From Algoriphagus zhangzhouensis (GTDB lineage: Bacteria; Bacteroidota; Bacteroidia; Cytophagales; Cyclobacteriaceae), in NCBI RefSeq assembly GCF_900148515.1, contig NZ_FRXN01000001.1, forward strand, positions 682,001 to 746,000: a stretch of DNA of 64,000 bases, written 5' to 3'. The translations under genes and the position numbers were made by a program. Shown here piece by piece: positions 10,447 to 21,200 of the stretch (positions are counted from its first letter, which is position 1; each line of letters opens with the position of its first letter). The notes beneath the pieces were generated by a model. That model ran no database searches. It saw nothing but the letters and a program-made list of their open reading frames with translations, and was not told where the DNA came from.

Positions 10447-10659
10447 ATGAGTAAAGCATCTTTTCCTTTTTCCAGAAAAAATTACAAGCTGATGTTTATC
10501 GGGATCGGTTTGATCATTTTGGGCTTTATCCTGATTGGTTTAGATCCTGAGCCACACGGAAACGGAGTCCTTGGATTGACCATCGGTCCTATCGTTACCC
10601 TAGCTGGATTTATTTTTGAGTTTTATGCCATCTTGGCAAAATCAGAAAAGAATAGCTGA
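10447..10659 (+). CDS. DUF3098 family small membrane protein
   Basis: 70-residue protein with two hydrophobic segments (about 15-32 and 43-63) around a short loop containing GLDPEPHG. This family is found beside ftsX in Bacteroidota and its function is unknown. It begins one base after the ftsX stop, so translation is probably coupled; a role in division or envelope growth is inferred only from this linkage. Confidence 0.83.
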   Translation: MSKASFPFSRKNYKLMFIGIGLIILGFILIGLDPEPHGNGVLGLTIGPIVTLAGFIFEFYAILAKSEKNS

Positions 10660-10688
10660 TTCTTTCGGCCAAATTTCTATTTCAACAC

Positions 10689-11375
10689 ATGCAAGAACAA
10701 GCCTACGCAGAGGTCTTTTTGATTGACAAACCCAAGGAATGGACTTCATTTGATGTTGTCAAAAAGGTGCGAAATGCACTCAAAATCAAAAAGGTTGGCC
10801 ATGCAGGTACCCTTGACCCCCTAGCAACTGGTTTATTGATCGTTTGTGCCGGTAAAATGACCAAGCAGATCGAAACCTTCATGGGGCAGGAAAAAGAATA
10901 CACCGGAACATTCGTCATCGGTGAAACCACAGAGTCCTTTGATCTGGAAAAACCAGTTGAATTTGTTGCCGATGCATCTCATATAACTTTGGAAGATGTA
11001 AGAGCTGCAGCTCTTCAATTGACTGGAGATATCATGCAGGTCCCTCCTATGCACTCAGCTATCAAAGTTGATGGCAAACGTGTCTATGAATCTGCAAGAA
11101 AAGGATTGGATGTAAAAATGGAACCTAGACCTGTCCAGGTAAGAGAATTTGAAATTACCTCTTTTCAAGATAGAGTCGTCGAATTTAGAATTTCTTGTTC
11201 CAAAGGAACCTATATTAGAAGCCTAGCGAGAGATTTAGGAGAAATATTAGGTGTTGGTGCCTACATGAGTTCACTTTGCAGAACCAGAATTGGAGAATTT
11301 CGATTGGAAGATGCCAAAGATCTTTTGCCTTTAATAGAAGAAATAAAAGCCCGAAGAGCTGATGAAAATCTATGA
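10689..11375 (+). CDS. truB: tRNA pseudouridine-55 synthase
   Basis: 228-residue enzyme converting U55 of the tRNA T-loop to pseudouridine. The catalytic motif GHAGTLDPLATG gives Asp43, and KGTYIRSLARDLG near residue 175 is a second conserved TruB segment. It lacks the C-terminal PUA domain of longer TruB proteins, as is common in Bacteroidota. Its last 14 bases overlap the start of ribF. Confidence 0.95.
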   Translation: MQEQAYAEVFLIDKPKEWTSFDVVKKVRNALKIKKVGHAGTLDPLATGLLIVCAGKMTKQIETFMGQEKEYTGTFVIGETTESFDLEKPVEFVADASHITLEDVRAAALQLTGDIMQVPPMHSAIKVDGKRVYESARKGLDVKMEPRPVQVREFEITSFQDRVVEFRISCSKGTYIRSLARDLGEILGVGAYMSSLCRTRIGEFRLEDAKDLLPLIEEIKARRADENL

Positions 11376-12285
11376 GGGATTAAATGAGTTTTTGCCAGTC
11401 AAAAATCCAGTGGTTACTAGTGGAACCTTTGATGGTGTTCATTTAGGTCATCAGAAAATATTACATAGAATCCGTGAAATCGCCCGCTCAGTGGAAGGTG
11501 AGACGGTTTTGATCACTTTTTGGCCTCATCCCCGATTGGTTCTTTATCCAGAAGAGCACAAACTTCGATTACTATCAACTTTTGAAGAAAAGGCCAAACT
11601 ACTTCGTCAATTTGGTATCGATCATTTGGTCACCATCCCTTTTACCAAGGAGTTTTCTCAATTGACTTCCAAAGAGTTTATTGAAGAGGTGATTGTCAAT
11701 AAAATCCAAACCAAAAAGCTGGTTATTGGCTATGATCATCGATTTGGGAAAAACCGTGAAGGATCTTTCGAATACTTGAAAGAGAACTGTTCTTCCTATG
11801 GTTTTGAATTGGAGGAGATTTCTAGACAAGATGTCGATGAAATCGGTGTTTCCAGTACCAAAATTCGCCAAGCGTTGGAATCTGGGGATATTGAAACAGC
11901 AAATTCTTATTTGGGAAGACCCTATGAATTGAATGGATTGGTCGTCAAAGGACAGCAGATCGGAAGATCGATCGGTTTTCCTACAGCCAATGTTCACATT
12001 CCAAATGATTATAAATTAATCCCCAAAGACGGGGTCTATGCCGTGGAAGCTTCTGTGAATGGAAGCATATACAAATCCATGCTAAATATTGGGAATCGTC
12101 CGACCGTTGACGGTAGCAAAAAATCAGTGGAAGCCCATCTGTTTGATTTTCAGGGAGACCTTTATGATAAACAAATTACAATTTATCTGAAGGCTTACTT
12201 GAGAGAAGAGCAAAAATTTGAGAATTTAGAAGGACTAAAAGCTCAATTGCACAAAGATCAGCAGAGAGCCAAACTCATTTTATAA
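11362..12285 (+). CDS. ribF: Bifunctional riboflavin kinase/FAD synthetase
   Basis: 307-residue enzyme making FMN from riboflavin and then FAD. The N-terminal nucleotidyltransferase domain has [13 protein letters not shown] (about 21-33) and the ISSTKIR-type motif here seen as [10 protein letters not shown]; the C-terminal riboflavin kinase domain begins about residue 185 with [11 protein letters not shown]. Length is normal. It overlaps truB by 14 bases, an arrangement also common in other phyla, and scoA starts eight bases after its stop. Confidence 0.95.
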   Translation: MKIYEGLNEFLPVKNPVVTSGTFDGVHLGHQKILHRIREIARSVEGETVLITFWPHPRLVLYPEEHKLRLLSTFEEKAKLLRQFGIDHLVTIPFTKEFSQLTSKEFIEEVIVNKIQTKKLVIGYDHRFGKNREGSFEYLKENCSSYGFELEEISRQDVDEIGVSSTKIRQALESGDIETANSYLGRPYELNGLVVKGQQIGRSIGFPTANVHIPNDYKLIPKDGVYAVEASVNGSIYKSMLNIGNRPTVDGSKKSVEAHLFDFQGDLYDKQITIYLKAYLREEQKFENLEGLKAQLHKDQQRAKLIL

Positions 12286-12293
12286 ACCCAATT

Positions 12294-12992
12294 ATGATCA
12301 ATAAAGTAATTCAAGACGCCCAGGAAGCCGTAAAGGACATTCCTAGTGGTGCATTTTTGATGATGGGAGGATTCGGTTTGAGTGGGATTCCCGAAAACTG
12401 CATTTCCGCCCTTTTGAAAAGAAACATCAATGGTCTGACCATTGTTTCCAATAATGCCGGAGTCGATGACTTTGGAATTGGCCTTTTGCTGAAAAAGAAA
12501 ATGGTCAAAAAGATGATTTCCAGTTATGTAGGAGAGAATGCAGAATTTGAAAGACAGCTTCTTTCTGGTGAATTGGAAGTAGACTTGATTCCGCAAGGGA
12601 CTTTGGCAGAAAGAGTCCGAGCCGGTGGAGCTGGAATTCCAGCCTTTTTCACTCCTGCCGGTGTCGGAACAGAGGTGGCTGAAGGAAAAGAAATCCGTGA
12701 GTTTGACGGAAAGCTTTATTTGATGGAAAGATGGCTAAGAGCTGACTTTTCACTTGTGAAAGCCTGGAAAGGTGACACAGCAGGAAATTTGATATTTAAA
12801 GGTACAGCAAGGAATTTCAATCCGATCATGGCAGCAGCCGGAAAAATCTGCATAGCTGAGGTGGAAGAATTGGTCCCTGCTGGTGAATTGGATCCCAATC
12901 AGATTCATACCCCTGGAATCTATGTTCAGCGGATTTTTGAAGGGAAAGATTATGAAAAGCGTATTGAACAAAGGACTGTATCCCATTCCTGA
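12294..12992 (+). CDS. scoA: 3-oxoacid CoA-transferase subunit A
   Basis: 232-residue subunit of a succinyl-CoA:3-ketoacid (acetoacetate) CoA-transferase, used in ketone body and branched-chain or fatty-acid catabolism. The glycine-rich [18 protein letters not shown] near residue 19 is the subunit A nucleotide-binding signature. The partner subunit follows after 27 bases. The exact acyl donor and acceptor cannot be read from the sequence; the SCOT assignment follows from overall similarity to known A/B pairs. Confidence 0.88.
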   Translation: MINKVIQDAQEAVKDIPSGAFLMMGGFGLSGIPENCISALLKRNINGLTIVSNNAGVDDFGIGLLLKKKMVKKMISSYVGENAEFERQLLSGELEVDLIPQGTLAERVRAGGAGIPAFFTPAGVGTEVAEGKEIREFDGKLYLMERWLRADFSLVKAWKGDTAGNLIFKGTARNFNPIMAAAGKICIAEVEELVPAGELDPNQIHTPGIYVQRIFEGKDYEKRIEQRTVSHS

Positions 12993-13019
12993 TTTTCTAA
13001 TCTCAAAACATCAAGAATC

Positions 13020-13676
13020 ATGTTGACAAAAGAACAAATAGCCCAAAGAATAGCCCAGGAAGTCCAAAATGGACAATACATCAATTTAGGAATCGGCATC
13101 CCTACCCTAGTTGCCAATTATATTCCGGAGGATTTGGAAGTAGTTTTGCAATCAGAAAATGGATTGTTGGGAATTGGACCTTTTCCTACGGAATATAAAA
13201 TTGACCCGGATTTAATTAATGCAGGAAAGCAAACCATCACGATGGTCAAAGGTTCTGGATTATTTAATTCAGCGGAATCTTTTGCAATGATCAGAGGAGG
13301 TCATGTACATCTTACAATCTTGGGAGCTATGGAAGTCTCTGAAAATGGAGATATCGCCAATTGGAAGATTCCTGGCAAAATGGTCAAAGGGATGGGTGGA
13401 GCGATGGATTTGGTTGCTTCCGCAGAGAATATCATTGTTGCCATGCAGCATTGTAGTAGAAGTGGTGACTCCAAGCTATTGAAGGAATGTTCCTTACCTA
13501 TTACAGGTATCAGATGTGTGAAGAAAATAGTAACCGATCTGGCAGTTTTGGAAATAGCGCCCGAAGGAGGCTTTATTCTCAAAGAAAGAGCACCTGGAGT
13601 ATCAGTTGAAGAAATACAGTCCAAAACTGAAGGAAAGCTGATTATTGAGGGAGAAATCCCAGAAATGAAATTTTAA
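13020..13676 (+). CDS. scoB: 3-oxoacid CoA-transferase subunit B
   Basis: 218-residue catalytic subunit. The active-site glutamate lies in LQSENGLLGIGP (about residues 46-57), which forms the CoA thioester intermediate, and NLGIGIPTLVANY near residue 23 is the other family signature. It forms an A2B2-type enzyme with the preceding gene. gldC follows after about 50 bases on the same strand, probably on the same transcript since the first terminator is after gldC. Confidence 0.9.
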   Translation: MLTKEQIAQRIAQEVQNGQYINLGIGIPTLVANYIPEDLEVVLQSENGLLGIGPFPTEYKIDPDLINAGKQTITMVKGSGLFNSAESFAMIRGGHVHLTILGAMEVSENGDIANWKIPGKMVKGMGGAMDLVASAENIIVAMQHCSRSGDSKLLKECSLPITGIRCVKKIVTDLAVLEIAPEGGFILKERAPGVSVEEIQSKTEGKLIIEGEIPEMKF

Positions 13677-13728
13677 GAAAAAATGGAACCCGGGGAAGCT
13701 GGATTTGGTTTCACCCAAAATTTATAAA

Positions 13729-14070
13729 ATGAAAAAGTCAGATATAAAATTTCAAATCGCCCTAGACGAACAAAACATCCCTAAGGAAATTCTTTGGGAG
13801 GCATCCGACAAAGAAGGTGAAGGTTTAGAAGCAACCAAAAGTATCAGTTTGAATGTTTGGGACAACTTAAACCAAAGTACTCTTAGAATAGATTTGTGGA
13901 CAGATGAAATGTCTGTAGTCGAGATGAAAAGGTTTTATATAGATGTGATAGGTGGTATGGCACAAACTATATTAACTAGTACGGGAGATGAATATATGTC
14001 TGAAGAGATGAAAGATTTATGTGACCGATTAGTCAAACATGTTAACGAAGAAAACGCCAAAAACAAATAA
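13729..14070 (+). CDS. gldC: Gliding-motility protein GldC
   Basis: 113-residue cytoplasmic protein. Its core (SDIKFQIALDEQNIP, SLNVWDN, LRIDLWTDEMSVVEMKRF) is close, from memory, to Flavobacterium johnsoniae GldC, an accessory factor of Bacteroidota gliding and type IX secretion. The frame also allows a TTG at 13705, but ATG 13729 gives the normal N-terminus. No other gld or sprA genes are in the window, so motility cannot be concluded. It closes a long co-directional run that begins at ftsX. Confidence 0.85.
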   Translation: MKKSDIKFQIALDEQNIPKEILWEASDKEGEGLEATKSISLNVWDNLNQSTLRIDLWTDEMSVVEMKRFYIDVIGGMAQTILTSTGDEYMSEEMKDLCDRLVKHVNEENAKNK

Positions 14071-14076
14071 AATAAG

Positions 14077-14104
14077 AGCCTGATATTTAATCAGGCTTTT
14101 TTTT
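14077..14104 (+). terminator. Intrinsic terminator after gldC
   Basis: AGCCTGAT 14077-14084 pairs with ATCAGGCT 14090-14097, followed by eight T to 14104. It ends the ftsX-to-gldC run. Confidence 0.88.
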
Positions 14105-14268
14105 GATCTAAAACAAATCTCAGATTTTTATTTAGGATTTTTTAATAATAATTAGAGTCTTATTCCGATTCTCTAAAGTTCTCCGCAATTCATTCTCAGT
14201 TTTTCATTAATAGAGCCAAAGTTTCCTAAATCCCCCTCTAATTTCCCGTATAGGGCGAAAATGTTTTT

Positions 14269-14298
14269 TTTGGATATACCGTTTTATATTTACTTTTT
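14269..14298 (+). promoter_or_regulatory. Predicted promoter of the TonB-dependent receptor gene
   Basis: TTTG 14269-14272 and TACTTTTT 14291-14298, 18 bases apart, fit the Bacteroidota promoter form with one mismatch. It lies about 75 bases upstream of the ATG. The rest of the 302-base gap between gldC and the receptor is AT-rich with no other structure that I can support. Confidence 0.45.
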
Positions 14299-14372
14299 AC
14301 AATAAATTCGGTACGAAACTAATCCCTATGGTCTATTTCTAATAGATTATAATTTAAAACCCTTAATAGCCT

Positions 14373-17372
14373 ATGAGCAATTTTACTCACAAATTTTCTA
14401 GGTATATGGCATCATTTGTCATCCTAGTTTCCTTGAGTATAGGAACAGTGTTTGCACAAACTACCATATCTGGTAATGTGACAGATGCAGAGTCTGGAGA
14501 GACTTTAGTCGGAGTTAATATTATTGTAAAAGGAAAGGTAATTGGTACAATTTCAGACCTTTCCGGAAATTTCTCTCTTAATGTAAATCAGGAACCTCCT
14601 TTCACTTTGATTTTCTCGATGGTCGGATATACCAGCCAGGAAATTGAAATTAGTGGTGGAGTATCAAACCTAGATGTGAAGCTCCAAGAGTCTACGGTAC
14701 TCGGACAGGAGGTCGTTATATCTGCTTCAAGGGTTGAGGAAAGTGTCATGAAGTCTCCAGTGTCTGTGGAGAAGATGGATATCATTGCAATCAGAGAAGT
14801 GCCACAAGCAAGTTTCTATGATGCGTTGAATAATTTGAAAGGTGTTGAAATGAGTACTCAATCACTCACTTTCAAATCTTTCAACACGCGTGGATTCAAT
14901 GCCAACGGTAACGTAAGAACTGTTCAGATGATCGATGGAATGGATAATCAAGCCCCGGGCTTGAACTTCTCTGTTGGTAACATCTTAGGTATTTCAGAAT
15001 TGGATTTGGAAAGCGTTGAGTTGCTTCCAGGTGCTTCTTCTGCCCTATATGGACCGAATGCCATCAATGGTATTTTGCTGATGACTTCGAAAAATCCATT
15101 TCAATATCAAGGCCTCTCTGCTAATGTGAAAACAGGTATCATGAATCAAGGTGATAGAAGTACTGCTACCACCGGATTTTATGACTTTAGCGCGAGATAT
15201 GCTAAGGCTTTCAATGATAAAGTCGCTTTCAAAGTAAACTTACAATATCTAAGAGCAGATGATTGGCAAGCCAATGATTTCAGAGATCAATCTCTATTGA
15301 ATGGATCAACAATTGAGGGAGGAACTAGAGAAAATAATCCTGCATACAATGGAGTAAACATCTACGGTGATGAGACCAATGTCAATATGTTCTCTGTGGC
15401 TCAATCCATGGTTGGAGCAGGAGTATTACCTGCAGCAGCATTAGGAATCATTCCTCAAACCTATGTTTCCAGAACGGGTTATATGGAGCGTGATTTGGCA
15501 GATTATGGCACCAAATCTTTGAAATTGAATGCAGCATTGCATTGGAGATTGAATGACAGAGTTGAAGCAGTACTTCAAGGTAATTATGGATACGGAACGA
15601 CGGTATATACAGGAGCTGATAGATATTCAATCCGTAATTTCAACATGGGCCAGTACAAAGCTGAATTGAAAGGTGCTAACTGGTATGTGAGAGCTTATAC
15701 TACTCAGGAGAGATCAGGAGATGCATTTGCAGTAGGTACTGCAGCTCAGGGGATCAATGAAGCTTGGAAAGCAAGTACCCAGTGGTTCCCAGAATATGTC
15801 GGTGCATATGCGCAAGCTGTTTTAGGTGGAATGACTTCAGATGCTGCTCATGGAGCCGCTAGAGCTTTTGCAGATCAAGGTAGATATATGCCTGGTACAA
15901 CTGAATTCAAAAATTCTTTGGCAGACGTGACTTCCCGTCCAATACCTGGAAACGCTTCAGGTGTAGGTGCACAGTTTGTTGATAAAACCAATCTGTATCA
16001 TTTCGAAGGTTCTTACAATTTAGCTGATCAAATCAAGTTTGCTGAATTTGTAGTTGGAGCTAATTATAGGATTTATCAATTGAATTCAGAAAAGACTCTT
16101 TTCGCGACTGATGAAAATGGAAATGAGTTTAATATCAAAGAATACGGTGGCTATGTTCAAGGATCTAAAACGCTATTCAATGATAGATTCAAATTGACTG
16201 CATCTGTTCGTTATGATAAAAATGAAAACTTCCAAGGTCAATGGTCTCCACGAGTTTCTGGTGTATATTCTGTAGGAGATCATAATTTCAGAGCTTCTTA
16301 CCAAACAGGCTTTAGAATTCCAACCACTCAAGATCAATACATCGATTTGTTGACACCTCAGGCGAGGTTGATTGGTGGATTGGATTTCTTTAGAGATAGA
16401 TATAACCTTAACTCCAACCCTGGTTACACTTTGACAAATGTAACTCAATACGGTGCTGGAGTAGCTGCGGATGTTAATAACCCTGAAATTATTCAAGCTG
16501 CAATCCAACAAGCGACTCAATTGGTATTGCAACAAGTGGCTGCAGGTCAGATTCCGAATGATCCAGACGCAATACAAGCTGCAGTTGCCGCTTTAGTTCC
16601 TCAAGTGGTTCCATTATTGGCTGCACAAAACAATTTGGCTACTCTTCAGCCATATGAATTGTCTGAATTTAAGCCAGAAAGAGTGAAGTCATTTGAAGTA
16701 GGATACAAAGGATTGTTTGCAAATAGATTGTTGGTTGATGCTTATGCATATTTCAACAGATTTGAAAACTTTATTGGCGGTCAAGTATTGATACAAGATG
16801 GAAATCCTGACACTGGATCAGCTGGTCCTAATCCAATCACTGGTTTGAACCTAATCGGTGTAGGCCCAGGAGGCAGAAATGTATTCTCCATGCCTGTAAA
16901 CAGAACTGAAGTAATCAAATCTTGGGGATGGGCTGTTGGAATGGATTATAAGCTTCCGAAGAATTATACGATTGGAGGTAACGTCTCGTTCAACACTCTT
17001 TCGAACCTAGATGAATTAGCTGAAACTGGTTTCCAGCCTAGCTTTAATACTCCAGAGTATAGATATGTATTGAATTTTGCCAACAGAGAGGTATGGAAAA
17101 ACTTTGGCTTCTCTATGGCTTATAGATGGCAAGGAGAATTCGTATGGCAATCCTCTTTTGTTTCTCCAGCGGTATCCTCTTCACAAATGTCTGTGATGCC
17201 TGCTTTTGGAACATTTGATGCACAAGTAAGCTACAAATTGAAGAGCATCAAGTCTATCCTAAAAGTAGGTGGATCTAACTTATTCTCTGATGGGTATCGT
17301 CAAGCTTGGGGTAACCCAACAGTAGGAACGATGTACTTTGTAAGCTTAACTTTTGATGAATTCTTGAATTAA
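14373..17372 (+). CDS. TonB-dependent outer-membrane receptor with N-terminal carboxypeptidase-regulatory-like domain
   Basis: 999-residue outer-membrane transporter. Residues 1-29 form a signal peptide ending FAQ. A CarboxypepD_reg-like beta-sandwich follows (about 30-110), then the plug domain (about 112-240; VPQASFYDALNNLKGVE, IDGMDNQAPG, GASSALYGPNAINGIL) and a 22-strand-type barrel to the C-terminus, which ends in aromatic-rich strands. No SusD partner is beside it, so it is not a standard glycan-uptake pair; siderophore, cobalamin or peptide uptake are all possible. An Ala/Gln-rich stretch at about residues 696-756 looks like an inserted extracellular loop helix. It has its own promoter and terminator. 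Confidence 0.92.
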   Translation: MSNFTHKFSRYMASFVILVSLSIGTVFAQTTISGNVTDAESGETLVGVNIIVKGKVIGTISDLSGNFSLNVNQEPPFTLIFSMVGYTSQEIEISGGVSNLDVKLQESTVLGQEVVISASRVEESVMKSPVSVEKMDIIAIREVPQASFYDALNNLKGVEMSTQSLTFKSFNTRGFNANGNVRTVQMIDGMDNQAPGLNFSVGNILGISELDLESVELLPGASSALYGPNAINGILLMTSKNPFQYQGLSANVKTGIMNQGDRSTATTGFYDFSARYAKAFNDKVAFKVNLQYLRADDWQANDFRDQSLLNGSTIEGGTRENNPAYNGVNIYGDETNVNMFSVAQSMVGAGVLPAAALGIIPQTYVSRTGYMERDLADYGTKSLKLNAALHWRLNDRVEAVLQGNYGYGTTVYTGADRYSIRNFNMGQYKAELKGANWYVRAYTTQERSGDAFAVGTAAQGINEAWKASTQWFPEYVGAYAQAVLGGMTSDAAHGAARAFADQGRYMPGTTEFKNSLADVTSRPIPGNASGVGAQFVDKTNLYHFEGSYNLADQIKFAEFVVGANYRIYQLNSEKTLFATDENGNEFNIKEYGGYVQGSKTLFNDRFKLTASVRYDKNENFQGQWSPRVSGVYSVGDHNFRASYQTGFRIPTTQDQYIDLLTPQARLIGGLDFFRDRYNLNSNPGYTLTNVTQYGAGVAADVNNPEIIQAAIQQATQLVLQQVAAGQIPNDPDAIQAAVAALVPQVVPLLAAQNNLATLQPYELSEFKPERVKSFEVGYKGLFANRLLVDAYAYFNRFENFIGGQVLIQDGNPDTGSAGPNPITGLNLIGVGPGGRNVFSMPVNRTEVIKSWGWAVGMDYKLPKNYTIGGNVSFNTLSNLDELAETGFQPSFNTPEYRYVLNFANREVWKNFGFSMAYRWQGEFVWQSSFVSPAVSSSQMSVMPAFGTFDAQVSYKLKSIKSILKVGGSNLFSDGYRQAWGNPTVGTMYFVSLTFDEFLN

Positions 17373-17392
17373 TCAACAATAAATTCTCAATG

Positions 17393-17419
17393 AAAAAGGC
17401 CACTTATGTGGCCTTTTTT
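17393..17419. terminator. Bidirectional terminator between receptor and PIG-L genes
   Basis: AAAAAGGCCAC 17393-17403 pairs with 17408-17418 across TTAT. A-run and T-run flank both arms, so it can end transcripts of both convergent genes. Confidence 0.9.
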
Positions 17420-18270
17420 TATTTCACTTCATGAAAATATTCCCGGTCGAAAATCCTGGAATAAATCCAAGCAGGAACCTGATCATGGTATGGCATTAAA
17501 TCCTTTAAAACTGCTTGTTGACTTTCATGAGCTTGCATTACATCAAGTACCCGTGAAAAATAAGCTTGAGTTTTGATAGAAAAATCAGGAAGAGGTAAGC
17601 CCTCTCCTTCCTCTTTTGGATAGTTGTTTTTAAAGCCTTCTGAAAGCTCCAAAGCAATTTCTATTTGATTGGGTGAGAGGGTTACTTGAAATAGCTGCTG
17701 AGGCTTAAATAAGCTATTTCCTTTATTCTCTTGAAATACCTGCTCAACCGCCAAACCACTCAAGCGATGGTCGGGATGACCATAAAGTCCAACTTTGGAA
17801 TCATAAGAAAACAGTATATCCGGTTGAATGGCATAGATTCGATCTAAGGCAATTGATTTAAGACTATCCAAGCCTAATTCATTTAATCCACTATCTGCAT
17901 ATTCAAGCAAATGTAATTTTGTAGCTCCAATCCGATCGGCAGCTTGGGTCATTTCTAAGGTTCTAATTTCAGCAAGCTCATCTTTTGAATAACCTTCTCC
18001 AGAATTACCCGCTTCTCCCCTTGTCAAACAAAGAAGATGTACCTCATGTCCTTCCTCAATTAATTTCATCAAGGTTCCAGAGACAGTGACTTCATCATCT
18101 GGATGAGGAAAAAATGCTAAAACTTTCAATTTAGAGTCTGAAGAAAAAGGCAAATCCCTACTAGGGATCTCAGGATTGTGCAGAGCTCCTTTTCCAATCT
18201 GAATCAAAAAAAAGGGGGATAAGAGTACCAACAAAAGTAGCACTCCCATCACCCAAAGGAATATTTTCAT
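17419..18270 (-). CDS. PIG-L/LmbE family deacetylase, membrane-anchored
   Basis: 283-residue protein with an N-terminal membrane anchor (residues about 4-25) and a PIG-L domain. FFPHPDDEVTVSG (about 54-66) holds the zinc ligands His-Asp-Asp; YGHPDH near residue 162 supplies the third ligand. Such enzymes remove acetyl groups from N-acetylglucosamine-type or related substrates, here probably in the periplasm or at the membrane. Its ATG overlaps the stop of the upstream haem/HEAT gene by one base (TAATG), so the two are co-translated. The natural substrate is unknown. Confidence 0.85.
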   Translation of the reverse strand: MKIFLWVMGVLLLLVLLSPFFLIQIGKGALHNPEIPSRDLPFSSDSKLKVLAFFPHPDDEVTVSGTLMKLIEEGHEVHLLCLTRGEAGNSGEGYSKDELAEIRTLEMTQAADRIGATKLHLLEYADSGLNELGLDSLKSIALDRIYAIQPDILFSYDSKVGLYGHPDHRLSGLAVEQVFQENKGNSLFKPQQLFQVTLSPNQIEIALELSEGFKNNYPKEEGEGLPLPDFSIKTQAYFSRVLDVMQAHESQQAVLKDLMPYHDQVPAWIYSRIFDREYFHEVK

Positions 18271-21200
18271 TATTCGTCTCTATTCAAAGTACTTAAGAAA
18301 CTAACCAAATTCCTGATTTCTCTTTTACTTAAAATATCACCCATATTTGGCATACTGGAAGGAGCCAATTTTTTGGATTTGATCTCAGATGCTTGGTAGG
18401 TCTTTTCTGGATCTGAACCAACTTTCACAGTAACACTCTGATCAGAATTGGCCATCACGGTTCCTGTGATTGTTTCACCATTATTCAACTCAAGGGTCAC
18501 AAATCCAAAACCTGGAGACAATCGCTGACTTGGATCGACCAAAGCAATCAATAAATCCTCGCGGCTAAGTTTATTAGCTATTCCATTTAATCGTGGCCCC
18601 GCATTTCCCCCCATGTCATCATAGGCATGGCATCTGATACATTGAGCAGTTTGATTTTGGAAGAAAGAAGATCTTCCGGCTCGTACACTTCCTTCTGCCA
18701 ATGCTCCGGAAAATTTTTTCCAAGGTTCATCTCCTGCTTTAGCATCTAGCAAAGCATTGAAGCGTGTTTTCAAGTCTTCTGAGCCTGTTTCTTCTATTGC
18801 TTCTTCCAATTCTACCCAAGTGGCAGTTGGAAGCTTATTCGCTTCAAAATCTTCTAAAATAGTATTCCATTCAGTTAGAGAAGCGCTATTTCCAATCCCA
18901 CCTAGTGTCAATAAAGCCGTTTGCTTTTCAGGATTGGTTCTCTTTTGAATGATATCCATCAAAAGACTAACTTTTTGCTCGGTTGGAATTGATGTCTCAG
19001 AAAGTAAAGCCAAGCCTCCAACTCGAACTTCTTGACTTGCATCATTCATAGCTGAGGAAATAGCATCTGGAAGTTGAGTCGCTTTCATTCTATCTAATGC
19101 TCTTAAAGACTCCACTTTCACTTCAGCAGAAGGATCTGTTTTGACATGAGCCAAAAGAGCATCGCCTCCTTCTTCCATTCCCAATTTTCCAATTGCTTTT
19201 GCAGCTTCTTGTCTCACTGCTGCATTGGAATTATTTAGTGCAGAAATCAAAGTGGATTTACTTCTTTCCTTAATCAATCCAGCTTCTCTACTTACCTCAC
19301 CTCTGAATCTTCCATCGACACGATCTACTAAAGAAGGTTTAGCCCAAGTACCGATAACGGCAATAGCTTCTAATTTTAAGGCTTCTGGAGCGCTGTTTTT
19401 AGCAATGTATGCCAAAACCTGATTCAATTGTTCCTCTCCACCTACACGTTGGTTTGCACTGAGAACTCGACGGATCAATGGTTCATTGGTGAAAGAGGTT
19501 GTATTTAGGATTCCTGCCAAAGCTGGTAAAGCTTCTGGTACGGAGTAATCATCATGAATAGCCCTAGCTGCTTCCGTCACGATCAATTCATCGGAATCAT
19601 TGAGGAATCCTGCTAAAGAAGGACTTGAAAGTCTTCTCAATGCCAAGACAGCCCCCATTCTTACTGCATCAGATGGATTGGTATTTAAAGCTGCAAGAGC
19701 TTTTTCATCACCAATTCTGGATAAAGCCAAACTCGCTGCATGCCGGATATAAGCATCTTCATCATTATTAGCTTCTAAAAGAGCAATTAATGGTTGAGTG
19801 GCGTTTTTATCTTCTGCTCTTCCCAAAGCCTCTGCGGCAAAGAATCTTACTCTGGAATTTTCATCTTTCAAGCTTGCAATTAGATCCGCACTCGCATTTT
19901 TAAACTTGATATCTCCCAACCATTTGGCTGAAAGTGCTCTGATCTCAGGATCAGAATCTTTTAAGAAAGGAATCAAAGCATCTGCAATGTCCATCGATTC
20001 CATTCGGGCTTGCTGACTAATCCCAACAATCGCATGAACTCTCGCATATTGATTAGAAGGATCTGCCAAGACTTTTTGGAATACCACAGTTCCTTTATCT
20101 CCCCTTTTTGCCAATTCAAATTGAGCCTTTCTTCTAACCCGCATATCATCGTGATATAATTTTGACTGAAGGTCAGTTTCTGAAAGTGCCTTATAATCAG
20201 CTTTTAATTCTTTTTCTGTGTCAGCTTGAGCTGCTTTATTCTCAGTTTCTGGATCTGTCAATTTCCAGATTCTACCATAGTTTTTTGTATCCCATCCATT
20301 GATCCAATCTGCAAAATACAGTGCTCCATCGGGTCCAAAATCCATCCCAGTTGCTAATACTCCAGATAAGATTTTCTCGGTTGACTTCAATTCAAAACTT
20401 GCCCCTTTTGGCTCCAAAGTGAAAGCGTGGATCCCTGAATTAGTAGGATTTCCTACAAACTCAACTAGGAAGAAATTGTCTTTCCATCTATCTCCCAAGG
20501 CAGTTCCTGGGTTATACAACATACCTGTTGGACCAGAAACATAATTCATGATTGGTGGCGTGATAAAAGCTGCCTGCTTATCCCATCGGGGTTTGAAATA
20601 AAGCTCATCCATCCAAACCTTGTAGGTATTGTTATCAGGATCGCGATACTTTCCAAATTGCCAGTTGGTTCTCCATCCCGAATCAGATCCGTTGGTGATG
20701 TAAACCAAACGCTCCTTTTCACCTGCATGATCTCCATCATTATCTGCAGAAATCAGGTTGGTATGGGCATCGAAAACGAACTCATGGGTATTTCTCACAC
20801 CCATGGCGAAGATTTCAAAATCCGAACCATCAGGGTTAGCTCTGGCGATTACACCTCTGTTCGGATAATTCCAATCCTTTCCATCGGGTCCTTTACCATG
20901 AAAACCAATATCTCCAATTCCCCAATAAACACGTCCATCAGGGCCCATTTCCAAACCGGACATCCCATGACCTCCAAAACCAATATGAACCCCGTAGCCG
21001 TGAGATATGGAGGTTTTCTCATCCATAACTCCATCGCCGTTCTTATCGACCATTCTCCACATATCAGGACCTACACCTACATAGAGTGCATCCTCTCCCA
21101 TCATAACGGCTCCTGCTACATCGGTGACTTCATCATTAAAGTCTTCAACCACCAGTTGCATAAAGTCAGCTAATCCATCTCCGTCGGTATCCTTCAACTT

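Noticed and set aside
13705-13728. TTG start for gldC
   Set aside because: ATG 13729 gives the family N-terminus and the eight extra residues do not match it.
20658-21173. 171-codon plus-strand frame inside the haem/HEAT gene
   Set aside because: Opposite a well-supported gene; its Ile/His/Thr-rich sequence matches no family and has the look of a reverse-frame shadow.
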